A DNA stretch of 64,000 nucleotides, from NCBI GenBank assembly GCA_001939145.1, contig LSRX01000858.1:212198-276197 (forward strand). Direction: 5' to 3'. The notes under the pieces were generated by a model, which worked only from the letters and a program-made list of their open reading frames with translations, was not told the DNA's origin and did no database searches. Every line of letters begins with the position of its first letter. The stretch's first letter is position 1. The stretch comes from Symbiodinium microadriaticum (Eukaryota; Sar; Dinophyceae; Suessiales; Symbiodiniaceae). Position numbers and translations under genes: made by a program. Of the stretch, positions 1 through 10,570 are shown in pieces.

Positions 1-32
1 CCAAGCTCAACCATCCCCACATTGCATCTTTT

Positions 33-473
33 TTGAAGCGAAGCGCATTGGACTTTCGCCCAAACAAGCGCATTCGCAACACTGTGTCTTCAAGGTTCGG
101 GCTCAGGTTGTGGAGGAAGCTCAGAAAGAAGCTCCACAAACAGCTGCAACCGAAACCCTTTCAGCTCAAGCGTCGGTCAGCATGGGAGATATTGTTCAAT
201 CTTACATGCTACAGTCGGGCCCCGTTTGAAGAGGCTAAAAGACTGCGCAGCGACCGATATCTACCTGATGAAATGTATTCGCTCATTCGCTTGAGCAACT
301 GCTTGGAGGAACCAGGAAAGAGCAAAGCTCGAAAGATCCTCAAATCCGTGTGTTTGTACAGAAACATGACGTGGCCTAGATCAACTATGGGCCTTCAACT
401 TCGGTTTACCTCCAATCCCAGCTTTAGCTCGGATGTGTCTGCTTGGATCAGGAAACAGATTGTGAGATTTTAA
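33..473 (+). pseudogene. Basic ORF, N-terminal part of the retroelement
   Basis: A 146-codon frame rich in Arg and Lys over its first 55 residues, then a more balanced segment containing YLPDEMYSLIRL and WIRKQI. It lies just upstream of, and slightly overlaps, the frame that leads into the RT, so it may be the N-terminal region of that protein separated by a frame change near 466-473. No domain was recognised. The frame is already open at the window start, so the true start may lie outside. It could also be a chance ORF. Confidence 0.3.
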
Positions 474-2107
474 CACATACTGGTTCCATTTCACCTTCCT
501 CTCTTCAAGATCAGAGGGACCACATCAAACTTTAAAAGACTTTCTTCACAATTTCAAGGATTGGGATGCATGGCTACAACATCACTCTATTGATGATGTT
601 CCGTGCCCGTGCCACAAGTTTGCTGCCCAGTTACCAGAGACATGCATGACCCATGGTCATGTCGTTGCAGGCATCGAACAGCTAGGATGCCTGCACCACT
701 CTTTTGAGAAGATAGGATCGGGCAGTGCTGCCTCAGCCTTTTTTCCGGCGAAGCATGAATTTTTCAGGCACAATGCAAAGATGTTTTCTTCTTGGAGGAG
801 AAAGCATTGTCTTCCACCAGGCTTGGAGCTTGAATTTCAATCGCTTCTTCAAGATCAATGGGAGAACTCCACCATTTGAGTCAAGAAGCAAGACTCACAT
901 GGAAAGATGTGTCTGTAGCAAGAAGTTTGCTTCATCAACATTTCGTGGTCCACTGCGAGGACCACGAACCGAAGCACCTTATGATATACTGCCCCCGTTT
1001 CTACCTTCAAGCTGCCCTGCGTACATGGCGGGACCCAGCCGTTCTTGAACCTGTGGAAGGCTCTCCGGAGCAACTGTCGGCCTGGGTTTTGGATTGTATT
1101 CCTGCCAGACTGAGGAGAAGATACAGATGGGGCATATGCCCCTCTGGAACCCTCCCTATTGGGTTTACCTTCCTGAAGAGGAAGAAAGCAGCACAGAGTA
1201 TCTTGTTGATGATTCGCTTAGTCTGGCCTGAGGCCATGGGGCTGGCGACCACGCCCAAGCTGTGGAAGAGTATGCACGATTTTCTTCGTCGTACTCATCC
1301 CACCATCCACTTAGCAGAAATCAATGATGATTTGGTGGGCTTTTTCAATTCTAGACAGCAGATTTTAGACTCCCTGCCGGCAGTGATACGACTCTATCAG
1401 GACAGAGAATATCCACAGCACATTTCAGTATGTCTCCGAAAGAGACCAAACTTAGAATCAGCCTGGCCAGGGACACCCTGGGCCAGAGGAGCCAAGCATA
1501 TCAGGTTTTTACATGTTTCCGACCTTACTGATATCGTCAAGGTCTCCTTCGAAGCGGGAATCTTCACCACGCTCGGGTTGTTCTTTAAGCAGCACAGGGG
1601 AACTTGTATAGGAAACCAGATCTCTCCTGTACTCAGCAGTTTACCGGTCATCCAGCGCGAATCCAGCTGGAAAAGAGAGTGGGCACAGTTTTTAGATTCG
1701 GCCAAGTTTTTCGACGCTGCAGCCTCTGAACTGTTTATATCCCGCTATGTCGATAACCGGCTAATCCTGTGCGATGAAACCGCTCTGTCACATGAGTTTC
1801 TCAAAGACTTCAGGACCTCTCCTTTTATGGGGGGACTATCCAGCTTGAGGAAGTTACCAACCGTCAGTTCTTGGGCTTTCGACTCAATGCAGCCGACAGA
1901 ACAGTGACCTACATACAGCCTGAGAAGGCATGGTCCGTTAGAAGTCCATTGTCGGCAGGTAGCTGGTCAGCCAGGATTTTGGGGTATCTTTGTCGGAAAG
2001 CCTTGATTGTACAGTATTCCTGGCCTCCGAGCCAACGATTTGAACAAGTGCAGACTCTTCGAAATCTGCACATAGCTCGAGGATTTCCTGACAGCGTCTT
2101 GCCTTGA
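466..2107 (+). pseudogene. Penelope-like reverse transcriptase, frameshifted
   Basis: The coding signal moves through three frames: 466-879 (PCPCHKF, then a His-rich stretch), about 858-1825 (RT core), and about 1826-2107 (FLGFRLN onward, ending in TGA). The core carries GTCIGNQISPVLSSL, which fits the Penelope-like RT pattern of G-t-x-x-G-x-x-S-P-x-L, and RYVDNRLIL in place of the YxDD catalytic box, with Asn at the second Asp position. The last frame change falls beside a G run near 1825-1831, where a one-base change would restore FLGFRL to the RT frame. RTs copy RNA into DNA; with two frame breaks this copy is unlikely to be active. The C-terminal endonuclease expected of some Penelope-like elements was not recognised. 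Confidence 0.55.
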
Positions 2108-2236
2108 TAAACAACGCGTTTCAGTCGTACAGGTTCATGAGGTGAGCTAACTTGTGCTTGGTTTTTCAACTCTGGTGCTGACAAGCGTTGGTTCCAGCAC
2201 CAATACACTATTGAAAAGACACCGTCGGTAGGAGCC

Positions 2237-2791
2237 ATGTCCGATGTGTCCGATGTGTCTGTAGCTTACGACCGCATCTTCAACTTTGTCGTTTTCCGCA
2301 ACCGCTTACTGCACTTCTATCTTTCGTGTCCCGAACACCTACATGAAGGTGGTCCACAGGAACCTCCAACGCTACAACAGCCAGTGGAGGGTCAACGGCA
2401 ACTTGACCTTGCACTTGAAGAGCTTGGTAGCCAACTCATTGAAGAACTCCGAGTGGTCTTTCGTGAGATGTCGTCACGGGCTGGGATTTTTCAGTACTGT
2501 GTCTACACCATGTTTGTACAGCACCCCAAAATATACGTGCCAGTGGCCTACGTGTCACCTGCCATACCACACTCGACAGTCTATGCCAGTGTTTGTAAAG
2601 ATTGGAATCGTTCGATTTCCAGAGTGGTCAAGCACCATAACATGTTGGATTTTCGACACCTCTGGAGGTGCTCACAAAGACGTGACATCATCAGCTATTG
2701 GGTTCATGGACCTTTCAAAGATCGGTTCAGGTTCCACGCTGAACTAATACCAGAGCTCAGACTCCTGACCATTAGGAGCCCAGTAAAGTGA
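2237..2791 (+). CDS. Unrecognised ORF downstream of the RT
   Basis: A 184-codon frame starting MSDVSDVSVAYDR, 130 bases after the RT frame closes. A second plus-strand frame (2286-2747) overlaps it and looks almost as protein-like, so the choice is uncertain. It has aromatic and His-rich stretches and no recognised motif. It could be the C-terminal part of the RT protein after further frame changes, or non-coding. Confidence 0.25.
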   Translation: MSDVSDVSVAYDRIFNFVVFRNRLLHFYLSCPEHLHEGGPQEPPTLQQPVEGQRQLDLALEELGSQLIEELRVVFREMSSRAGIFQYCVYTMFVQHPKIYVPVAYVSPAIPHSTVYASVCKDWNRSISRVVKHHNMLDFRHLWRCSQRRDIISYWVHGPFKDRFRFHAELIPELRLLTIRSPVK

Positions 2792-3014
2792 TGTTGAGCT
2801 GTTTGCACCAAGCGAGATTGCCACCTTGAAAAGTGCAGGCTCTTCATAAACTGTACGTAGACTCAAGTTCTCCGAACAGTGTGTTGTTTTGTGCAGTTCC
2901 AGGCCGTAATTCGTGTGTTGCACCAGATACACTGTCCAGTCTCTGTGTGTTTCATCGCGTGCTCTGTGATGCCGTATATTTTTCCCGCAAGCGAGAAGCC
3001 ACTCGCTTCAAGCC

Positions 3015-3443
3015 ATGGACCATTCGAAGCCTTCTTCCATTGGCTCCGAAGAAACGAGTTCATGGCACTCAGCTTTTGAACCAGCCACACACAAGCCGAA
3101 ATCTTCGTCTACTACAGTTGGCGATTCAAAAAGCAAATCCCGAAAACGTGCCAAGTCCAAAGATGCTGGAAAATCCAGAGACAAGACGGAAGTCAAGAAG
3201 CACAAAAAGTCTTCAAAAAGGAAGAATAAGAGACGACGCTCGTCTTCGAAAGCTGATCCTAGCCCCGTTTCGTCCCATGAACTTTTAGAAGGGTCAGGTA
3301 CTGTCTCACCCAACCTGGGAGATCCCATGCAATTTCATCGGCCTTTGCCATTTGGCAAGGCGTGTGCCAAGATGCTCGTCAGAGCGAGATATCGCTGTGC
3401 TTGTCACTTTTTGCTTTTGGGTCAATGTCCCAGCAGAGGATAA
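3015..3443 (+). CDS. Ser/Lys/Arg-rich ORF
   Basis: A 142-codon frame. Residues about 25-85 are almost all Ser, Lys, Arg and Asp/Glu, resembling a disordered nucleic-acid-binding or RS-like segment. The C-terminal 40 residues change to a hydrophobic, Cys-containing stretch (ARYRCACHFLLLGQCP) that could be a small zinc-binding finger. It lies between the RT and the larger ORF at 3776 and may be a gag-like protein of the same element. No homologue is claimed. Confidence 0.3.
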   Translation: MDHSKPSSIGSEETSSWHSAFEPATHKPKSSSTTVGDSKSKSRKRAKSKDAGKSRDKTEVKKHKKSSKRKNKRRRSSSKADPSPVSSHELLEGSGTVSPNLGDPMQFHRPLPFGKACAKMLVRARYRCACHFLLLGQCPSRG

Positions 3444-3768
3444 ATGTCTGTATTCACTTCGCAGCCTTCCTCAAGTGCGGACAAAGGCATTTCACAATTG
3501 GGTGCGCAAGCTGTTAAGATGCTTCATGCTCAGTGTCCATGCTTCGAATTGCAGCCTTTTTCGATCTGAGTGCCTCAGGCAAACGTAAGCCCCTGAGCCA
3601 TGTCGTCCTATGTGTTTCAGTTTTTCTGTGGTGACGGGAAAGCAGGGGCTATACCCCCAGGTCAGCCAACGCAGGCCCAAGGACGTCCACAGCTGACCCT
3701 TACAGCTCCGCCACCGCCAATGGGGAAATTCCACGCCACCTTCCCCGGCTCCTCGCCCTCCCCAGCCT

Positions 3769-3975
3769 GTGCCATATGTGTCCCCTGGCTCGTTTCACCC
3801 ACCGCCGATGTGGCATCGCCCACCTATGTCACCGATGCCTGCAGTTTATCATACCCAGCAAAGCTGGCCCACAGGGCCGTACTACCCACCTCCGATGTCT
3901 TATCAGCGCACAGCCCTCGATGCCCAAGCCCGCGCATATCCCACATACCCCACATCATATGAATGTGAGGGATAG
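3769..3975 (+). CDS. Pro/Tyr-rich low-complexity ORF
   Basis: A short frame rich in Pro, Met, Tyr and Ser (for example FHPPPMWHRPPMSPMP). It overlaps the start of the next ORF in another frame. The composition suggests a disordered linker, and a frame change near 3960 would make it the N-terminal tail of the protein that follows. It is too short and biased to call with confidence. Confidence 0.25.
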   Translation: MPYVSPGSFHPPPMWHRPPMSPMPAVYHTQQSWPTGPYYPPPMSYQRTALDAQARAYPTYPTSYECEG

Positions 3976-5353
3976 CAGAAAGCCGCTGTCTGCCCCAGCT
4001 CCACGTTTACCAACACCAGCGGTTCAGTCGCAAATTCGGCCTCGGCCTCAGGTTCCGGCCCCTCTGCAAGTGTCTTTCCAAGCTCCACTTCGAGCTCAAC
4101 GACAAGCTGTCCCTCTGGCGCGCAGCACTGCAGTATCTGCTGTTGATGCTAAGAGTGTTGATGAGCATTTTTTGAAAGACCTTATGTCTGCACAAATTGC
4201 AGAAGTATCGTCCCAACTGGACATCCAACTCAAGGGCCGAACTGCTGTGGATCATATCCCTGAGGGACTATCCACTTTGAGCCAGTATCTTTTATACCGG
4301 GAGCAACTTCTTGAAAACCCCTACCCTGATCAATGGGTAATGGTAATGGCACCCTGGCAAGCTCTGCGCACCAATGCGGGTCGAGCATCGCTCATTCGCA
4401 AGTATCAGCGCCCTTTGTCATCTCTCAAAGACCCAGAGAGAGATCGTTGCGCTAGATATTTGTTGAGTCTTTTTACAGAGCCCGTGCCTCTTAATTCGAT
4501 CGGTCGTACCGAGTTTTTCGGCTTTATTGATTGCGTTTTGCAATCACGATTGAATTATGAAAGGCGCATCACAGAAGGTGCAACCTTTTGCCTGGAAGAA
4601 AATGTGGTAGGCTACAAATTTCGTTGTGAGGGTTTTCCAGGACCCCCTCTTGCTGCCCAAAATTGGCACATGTGGGCACATGCCACCACAAGAGAAGGTG
4701 CCACAGGCATCTTAGCTACAGGCAAGGTGTTGCCCACAGACCATGCTGTTGCAGGTCTGGATCCTGAAGAGGACCCTTATTCCTTTTTCGGTCGCAGCAC
4801 TCCCACCCCTGATTGGGAACCGGGCGTTATACAGCTTGCCAGCAAGTGTTGTCATTCTACCAAGAACTGTTCTGGAGTGGTATTTGCTGGCCTCCTGCCG
4901 TCAGGCCACGTCAAAGGAAAGAGTGCATCTGTCAGTTATGAAAATAACCTGGCAAAATTCCATGCACTTGTACATAGCTGCTCTTCAGATCGTCGATGGG
5001 CAATAAGATTTGTAGCTGCCCGTATTGATTTTATCTTTATTCTTTCGGAGAGGGCCAAAGCAAATTTTCCTCAGCAAGTGGATCAACCAGCAAGAAGAAG
5101 AGGGCCAAAAGCCATTCAAGGCGAGCCCACCCTTGCTATTGCAGATGGGTCAGCTGATGACTCGTGGGGCCAATGGCACCCTCGCTATGAATCAGTTGCT
5201 GATCAGAGTGTACATAGCAAAGCTAAAGAGGAAATCCCTCCAGAAGTGCCAATTCAAAGGGCACCTGAAACAGCTCAAGCTGTCATGCCAGAAGGCTCGG
5301 AATCAGAGGACCTTATGGCCTCTACTACAGCCTTTAGAGGGGACAATGCATGA
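3776..5353 (+). CDS. Large ORF with possible ART-like fold
   Basis: A 525-codon frame. The first 60 or so residues look like the wrong frame of the Pro-rich segment, so the ATG at 3959 (MNVRDSRKPLS) is a more believable start. A Pro-rich tail leads to a helical region (DEHFLKDLMSAQIAEVSSQL) and then, near residue 297, HMWAHATTREGATGILATG. A His-x-Thr followed by a spaced Ala-x-x-Ile-x-x-x-G is the pattern seen at the start of ADP-ribosyltransferase-like and RNA 2'-phosphotransferase-like folds, but no second or third catalytic residue was confirmed. It follows the RT on the same strand and may be an accessory protein of the element. Function is unknown; the ART idea is a weak inference. Confidence 0.45.
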   Translation: MCPLARFTHRRCGIAHLCHRCLQFIIPSKAGPQGRTTHLRCLISAQPSMPKPAHIPHTPHHMNVRDSRKPLSAPAPRLPTPAVQSQIRPRPQVPAPLQVSFQAPLRAQRQAVPLARSTAVSAVDAKSVDEHFLKDLMSAQIAEVSSQLDIQLKGRTAVDHIPEGLSTLSQYLLYREQLLENPYPDQWVMVMAPWQALRTNAGRASLIRKYQRPLSSLKDPERDRCARYLLSLFTEPVPLNSIGRTEFFGFIDCVLQSRLNYERRITEGATFCLEENVVGYKFRCEGFPGPPLAAQNWHMWAHATTREGATGILATGKVLPTDHAVAGLDPEEDPYSFFGRSTPTPDWEPGVIQLASKCCHSTKNCSGVVFAGLLPSGHVKGKSASVSYENNLAKFHALVHSCSSDRRWAIRFVAARIDFIFILSERAKANFPQQVDQPARRRGPKAIQGEPTLAIADGSADDSWGQWHPRYESVADQSVHSKAKEEIPPEVPIQRAPETAQAVMPEGSESEDLMASTTAFRGDNA

Positions 5354-5824
5354 ATGGTTTTTCACAGTACTGTGCCGCGTTCAGCAAAAGGTCTGAATGC
5401 AACTATGTTTCAAGGATTGACAGTGTTCAGCTTTATGCCGTGTTGCAGCTTTTTCTTTCCAAGCCCTACAGCTATGCGTCGTAAAGCGGATGATGCCATG
5501 CTTCCTCACAGTGGGGATCAACTACCTGAAGATCCAAGCTTGAGCAAGAGTGCCCCACAACCATCAAAGACCAGAATCATCTTGGTCCACAACCTTCCTT
5601 TCGAAGGCTGTGATGATGGGGTTACATCTCTTCAGTTTGAAGTACCAGAAGATGGCATCATTGATGACATCAAGAGGAGCATTAGTGAGCGGCTCTCCAA
5701 TGAAAGATTCTTTTTGTCTCGTAGAGTGTTTCAACTCCATCGTAACGGTGTACATCAGCCGTATTTTAGGCAACTGAAAAACTTGGACCAACTGTCTGAA
5801 CTTACGTTTCAGTGGTCGGAGTGA
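5354..5824 (+). CDS. ORF with possible ubiquitin-like C-terminal domain
   Basis: A 156-codon frame starting directly after the stop of the preceding ORF. The N-terminal 60 residues look unstructured, so a downstream Met near 5475 (MRRKADDAML) is an alternative start. The C-terminal 85 residues read like a beta-grasp: a strand (RIILVHNL), a second strand and helix (FEVPEDGIIDDIKRSISERL), and a late VFQLHRNGV then LKNLDQLSEL. That order resembles ubiquitin-like domains, but there is no C-terminal Gly-Gly and the match is by eye only. The close spacing suggests co-transcription with the neighbour or one multi-ORF element. Confidence 0.35.
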   Translation: MVFHSTVPRSAKGLNATMFQGLTVFSFMPCCSFFFPSPTAMRRKADDAMLPHSGDQLPEDPSLSKSAPQPSKTRIILVHNLPFEGCDDGVTSLQFEVPEDGIIDDIKRSISERLSNERFFLSRRVFQLHRNGVHQPYFRQLKNLDQLSELTFQWSE

Positions 5825-8767
5825 TGTCTGCCGATCTGCTACATAAAAAGCTGCCACTTGTGTCTAGGCTTCCTTTTCAGTAGATTGCAAGTTGTTTCTT
5901 TCAAGCTTTCGGCTCCTTCAACAGTGTATACGGAAGCTACATCTGTGCGTCTAAGCATCATGCTCAATCGTCTTACGCCTGACTCTTTGACCATCATTGC
6001 CAGCTATGTGGCGGTCATTGAGCTCCATATCGGTGTCATGCAAAAGGCATCGACATCTACAAGCCTGCCAAGGTGGGACGACGATCTCTTCCGGACTCAA
6101 GCTTTTCTGAGAAGATTCGAGCTTTTCTTCGGTTTGCAGCTATTTCTTGGTCGTGGGTCAAACCCATGGCTCAGCTGTCGCTACATGTACCTCTAATCAA
6201 TGTGCGCATGATGCCGAAGTTTAGCTACATGCTGAACACGGATTTCGAATGGCACAAGTCTACCCACAAACAGTCGTTGTTTGGTATAGGACTGGAAATC
6301 AGTCGATTTGATTACCAACTCTTGCCTCGTTTGCGAAGTCAGCATTTACGAGTTCCGGAGATTTTTTGATTCTGCACTCAGCCAATGGGCTACCCCGCAC
6401 AGCGGGGTGTGTGTGTGGACCACCTGTTTGCCAAGGTATCTGCGAGAGTTTTTTTAAAGAATTGCAGGGGGGCAACCCCGCGAGCATAGCTGGTTGCCCA
6501 ACGAAGAGGGCTATGCCACGGCTGATACTGGGTCTGATCAACCCAGCGTACCTGCCAGTCTTTTTGCAAGTGTTGTGCAAGTGATTATGGCAAGAGGCTA
6601 AGCCAAAATCTTCTTCAGATCCTACTCCTCTGTGTTGGAAAGACTGCCATCATGTATGCTAAATCAGTCCAGAGGGAGGATTGCACGAGTGTGTGTGTTT
6701 GTTACTTTGTTCGCCTGCTTGCTTGTTTGTCTTGATTTTGTTTGTTTGATTGTTCGATTTTGCATCTGCTTGTGTTCTGTCGGTCAGGGCATGCCTCGGC
6801 AGCAAAGGTGCTACTCACATGGCCTCGGTGGAGGTGGGCACCGGAAGTAGCTGCAGGCAAAACGTCCTTGCCCTTCCTTTCGCTGGGCTAAGAGCGTCGA
6901 TGAGACTGATTACGCCTCTCCAGATCCGCATCAAACCAGCCACGACTAGCCACATGCTTTCCGGCACCTGTCTAGCCGCAATTCAACAGTGCCACAATAC
7001 AACACGCAGTCAGGCTTGGTTGGCAAGCTTCGACTTTCCGTCGTGTGCGATTGGATTGTGGTATTACAAAAAATCAGTGGCATCAGAAATCTTGAGGTCT
7101 CAACCCCCCAATATGCACCTGTTTACATTCTGACCGATGGCGACTCTAGATTCTAGATCTCTCATTGCAAAGTGCGCCGCCGGACTTGAACGGAGAGTGC
7201 CAAGAGTTCACATCTCGGTTTCGGCTGTCGCAAGGCTATGTCGCCTCTGTCGCGCATCGGCCCAGTGCACCCGCTCTCATTCGCTCCCCCCAACAGGAAC
7301 GTTCTCCAGATCGATCCGCTGCTTGGCACACGACGGGTTTGGGGCGCCCCGTGCAGCCCAGATTCCGCGCATGTTGCATCCCACTGAGGTCACAAGAACG
7401 TGTTGGACAGCCACGGAAACTGGGTGTCCATTCCGAATTGATGCTGCAAGTCGAAAAAACTTCGGGCTGCCTGTTGGTTCTCTTTGCTGTGCTGCTTTAA
7501 TCCAGGCCGTTCTGAAGTGTGTCTCCTGGTAGCTTGTTGTGATCGTGAGTCTCGCGCTTCGATTCTGCATGTATCGTCGTCTTGGGGCCTTTGAACTTTG
7601 AATGTAGTGGATCGCCAGCGTCGAAAAGGGTATACTATAGCCGCGACAGATCAACCGGGCTTTGCGGCACCACCGCTTTGTTGAGCATGTACAGAATCGG
7701 CGTCTTCACTAGTGGCCTTGCTTCAAGAATTAAGAAATGCTGTTTGGAATCCCTGGAATTATGTTTGTGGTGTGCTTGCATAATTGCACAGAATTGCACA
7801 ATATCACGAAAGCCATCCTATGTGTGCCTGCCGAAACCCGCATGAACTGATTCAACTTTCTCAACCAAAGCCAAACCCTCCTTCCCCCGCTCCTCCCAAC
7901 GCCCACTCTCTCCTTTGCTGAGTTGCTGCTGCGGTTGGATGTTGGATGTGATGGGATGTCTGTGTTGATGCGAGCTCCGCTTCCTATGATGCGGTTGAGG
8001 TTGCATGTGGGATGCTTGGAGCACCTCGCCAGTTCTGTTCCCCTCGCATTGTTGCCATGGAGTGATTTCGATAAGGTTTTCCATGTCTTAGATAGGGATG
8101 AGACGGCTTTGCCATTGCCGAGTTAGGTAAAGCCAGGCAGGTAAATGATGCGCACTTCACCTGTCAAATTATTGTTCAAGGGATTTGTTTTTGCCAAGCT
8201 CCATGGGTGTCGGAGGCTCTTCTCGTCAAAAGGACGTGAATTCGCCGAAACAACTCGCTGCAATCGGCCGATTTGGCACATGCCTGGCAACACCATCGCG
8301 ATCGTGATTCCTTGACAGTTAAGAAGACCTGGTGACAACTTGACCTGTTCGTGCTGACGACTGATACAACCACATTGCTTTGTCTCCACGGAGTCGCAAG
8401 TAGACGAGGCTTGGGTTCCCAGTCTTCCCTCCGCGTCTCCTCTCGCTCTCAAGGGAACTGCAGTCGCAGGTCGAAAGACGCAAAGCCCTCTGCCATCGTT
8501 TGTGCGCTAGTGAGATGCTCAAGAGCTCTTTGTTACAGCAGTCTCTGCTCACCAACGGTCAACAAAATACTTTTGGAGCCCCAAGACCTCACTCAATTTC
8601 CGCACCATGCTGCTTTCATGTCGTACTCACGCTTTAAAGTTTGGGAGTTGCACCTGTAGTTTTGAATATGAGTCGCAAGTTTGGGCTGCGGCCGCACGTG
8701 TTGGTGAAACGTAGACGTTCAGCTTGTCAGTGGCACAAAATTCTGGTTTCGACAGCATCTCCCAGCC
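5825..8767. other. No supported gene
   Basis: Only short overlapping frames on both strands, none with a recognisable motif. A T-rich tract near 6690-6770 and a GC-rich short inverted stretch near 6395-6405 stand out. Undetected short exons are possible because the next gene to the right is built from micro-exons. Confidence 0.5.
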
Positions 8768-9459
8768 ATGGAGCCAGACGTGCTGCCGGTGTTCTATTTC
8801 AACGATCTGCTGTTGAGCAACATTGGTGACACGATAGGTCGCTTGAAAACACAGCTACTGTGTTGACACCAACTGACGGCAATTGATGATGTGCAATGAT
8901 GTGCATGGTCTCGGGTTTGCAGGTCTCAATTTGTTCGAACCTCGCTACCAGCTGATGTGCAACCGCATGGCCTCGGATCCGCGATTCCTTTTCATGCCCA
9001 ACTACGAGGACGTGCGCAATTAGGCGCCTCAATTCTGCTTGCAGTACCGCATGATCCGCTGCGACATGGTGTTAGCGGTGCGAGGACTACCGCTGCGCAC
9101 CTGGAGACGTTGGCTTCGTTGTGAGATTGACAGGATTGTGGCAGCAGGTCTGTTGGAACATGACTCCCACCTGCAAGAGTTCCACTGTTTTGACCATGTA
9201 TATCTACTGGAGGCACACGGCAGCAGCTACGGTGTGCAGGGCTATGCCGAGCAGTTGGTAGCGGCGGGGTTGGATCAAGAGCGAACGCACTTGCAGCTCC
9301 TGACACTTCCGGCGTTTCATTGCGGCAAGATGCGCCTCAAATAAGCCGTGTGAAGCTGCACCGCCCTGGCAGGTGTCATGCGCTTGGGAGGAACCGGACA
9401 CCCACCACCTCCACTACGCCCAGTACTGGAAGTTGGACGAAACAAAGGCGTCCGACTAG
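8768..9459 (+). CDS. LON substrate-binding-domain protein, five micro-exons
   Basis: Exons 8768-8837, 8923-9008, 9085-9147, 9213-9257 and 9373-9459 join in frame into about 116 residues. They read through the conserved LON N-terminal landmarks: VLPVFYFNDLLL, then GLNLFEPRYQLMCNRM (the LxxFEPRYRxM motif), GDVGFVVRL, YGVQGYAEQL and AWEEPDTHHLHYAQYW. Introns are 85, 76, 65 and 115 nt. Three have GT donors; the second starts GA and ends AG with 'gag|gac' repeated at both edges. LON N-domains bind protein substrates, often fused to a RING or protease domain; neither is visible. Start and stop are provisional because a full LON N-domain is nearer 200 residues, so more exons may flank it. TAG at 9457-9459 closes the frame. 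Confidence 0.72.
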
Positions 9460-9889
9460 CCGGCATGCGGTGCAAAGGATCCCCTCAAAACGACTAGCTC
9501 TTGGTCAGTGCCTCCTTCACGGAATTGATTGCAGCTGGGTGCCTCGTGCAGGCACCGCTCTACCACAAGGTTCCTCTTTGATGTTAGCCATCGGCCATGG
9601 CATGCCCTACGAGCGATCTTTTTTGTTAGCGGATCTCTCGCCTTTCGGGCATGTGACCATGTGCCCTGAGGAGACTCAAGCGCTTGCACATGGCATGCTT
9701 CAGTGTGGATGGACATCCGAGCCTTTGCAGGGAAAGCTCCTTATTGAGATTTCTGTGCAGTGGAGGATGCGGGAGGTAAAGGGGCGCAGCAGATACTACT
9801 TGCTTGCTTGTCAAAGGCACACTTCTTCACTGTTCAAAAATGCTCACACTTCATAAGTAGTGCTGTATCTTCCTGCATCCTTTTGCTGC

Positions 9890-9991
9890 TTCGATGGTGC
9901 CGTTTATGGTCGGGTCGGCCGGTTCCAGATTGGACTTGCTCCGCCTGTCCGCGAGATAGTGGCACAGCGTGTGGCACGTGTCCAATGCTAG
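9890..9991 (+). CDS. Candidate exon, unrecognised
   Basis: A 34-codon open stretch without an ATG, reading YGRVGRFQIGLAPPVREIVA and ending at TAG. Its composition is protein-like and it lies 430 bases after the LON exons on the same strand, so it may be a later exon of that gene or of a neighbour. No splice join to another exon could be proven. Confidence 0.25.
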   Translation, partial: FDGAVYGRVGRFQIGLAPPVREIVAQRVARVQC

Positions 9992-10570
9992 CACAATCTA
10001 GCACAGCTAGCACGCAGTTTTGCGCTGTCGCCATCGGTCGCAACTGCGCAACGAGCTTAGGTCCCTGAGCAGTACCCCAAAGGGCACATCCGGCACTTTT
10101 GCAATGGCCAGTCTGAGGCAAAATCGCATGCAGGGCCAAGCCAAAAGAACACTCGTGCGTTTGTGGAGGTGCTTTGTGGTTGCAACTGGCCGGATCGTGG
10201 CTGGGTTCTGGCATTCCTCGCTGACGATGACGAGAGGCATTGCCGCGCAGTTGTTGATCCAAGCCGCCTGTATCAAGCTTGAGATGCTGGTTTGCAAAGG
10301 CACCTGAAATGTGGCTGGACGGCAGGGCTGCCAGAATTGGTTTTGCCGCGTTTTTCTGGAGACGCTTTTCTAGAGAAGGCTGGAATACTGTTGAAATTTG
10401 TGCTGGAATTGCCTGGAAGCTTGCCACAACTAGTAGCCACAGGCCGTACAGTGCTTCCCAGCTCTGCAGCATGGAACACCATTGCAGGAGGTCGGAGTGT
10501 GCATGCGAGACAGTCCCATTGGCATTTTGGTTGGCATTACGGCACTCTAACTTGTCTTTCTTTGTGGTAG

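Larger units (their letters stand above)
33..5824 (+). mobile_element. Decayed Penelope-like retroelement with accessory ORFs (tentative)
   Basis: This stretch holds a chain of plus-strand reading frames that change frame repeatedly around one recognisable reverse transcriptase core. No LTRs, target duplications or tail were found, so the ends are only the limits of coding-like sequence and the element may begin before base 1. The RT resembles the Penelope-like/telomerase-related group rather than LTR or LINE RTs. Whether the downstream ORFs (to 5824) belong to the same element or are neighbours is an inference from shared strand and close spacing. An alternative is a host gene cluster carrying an RT pseudogene. 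Confidence 0.4.

Noticed and set aside
9834..10472. Minus-strand 212-codon frame
   Set aside because: No motif; plus-strand exon candidates occupy parts of the same region.
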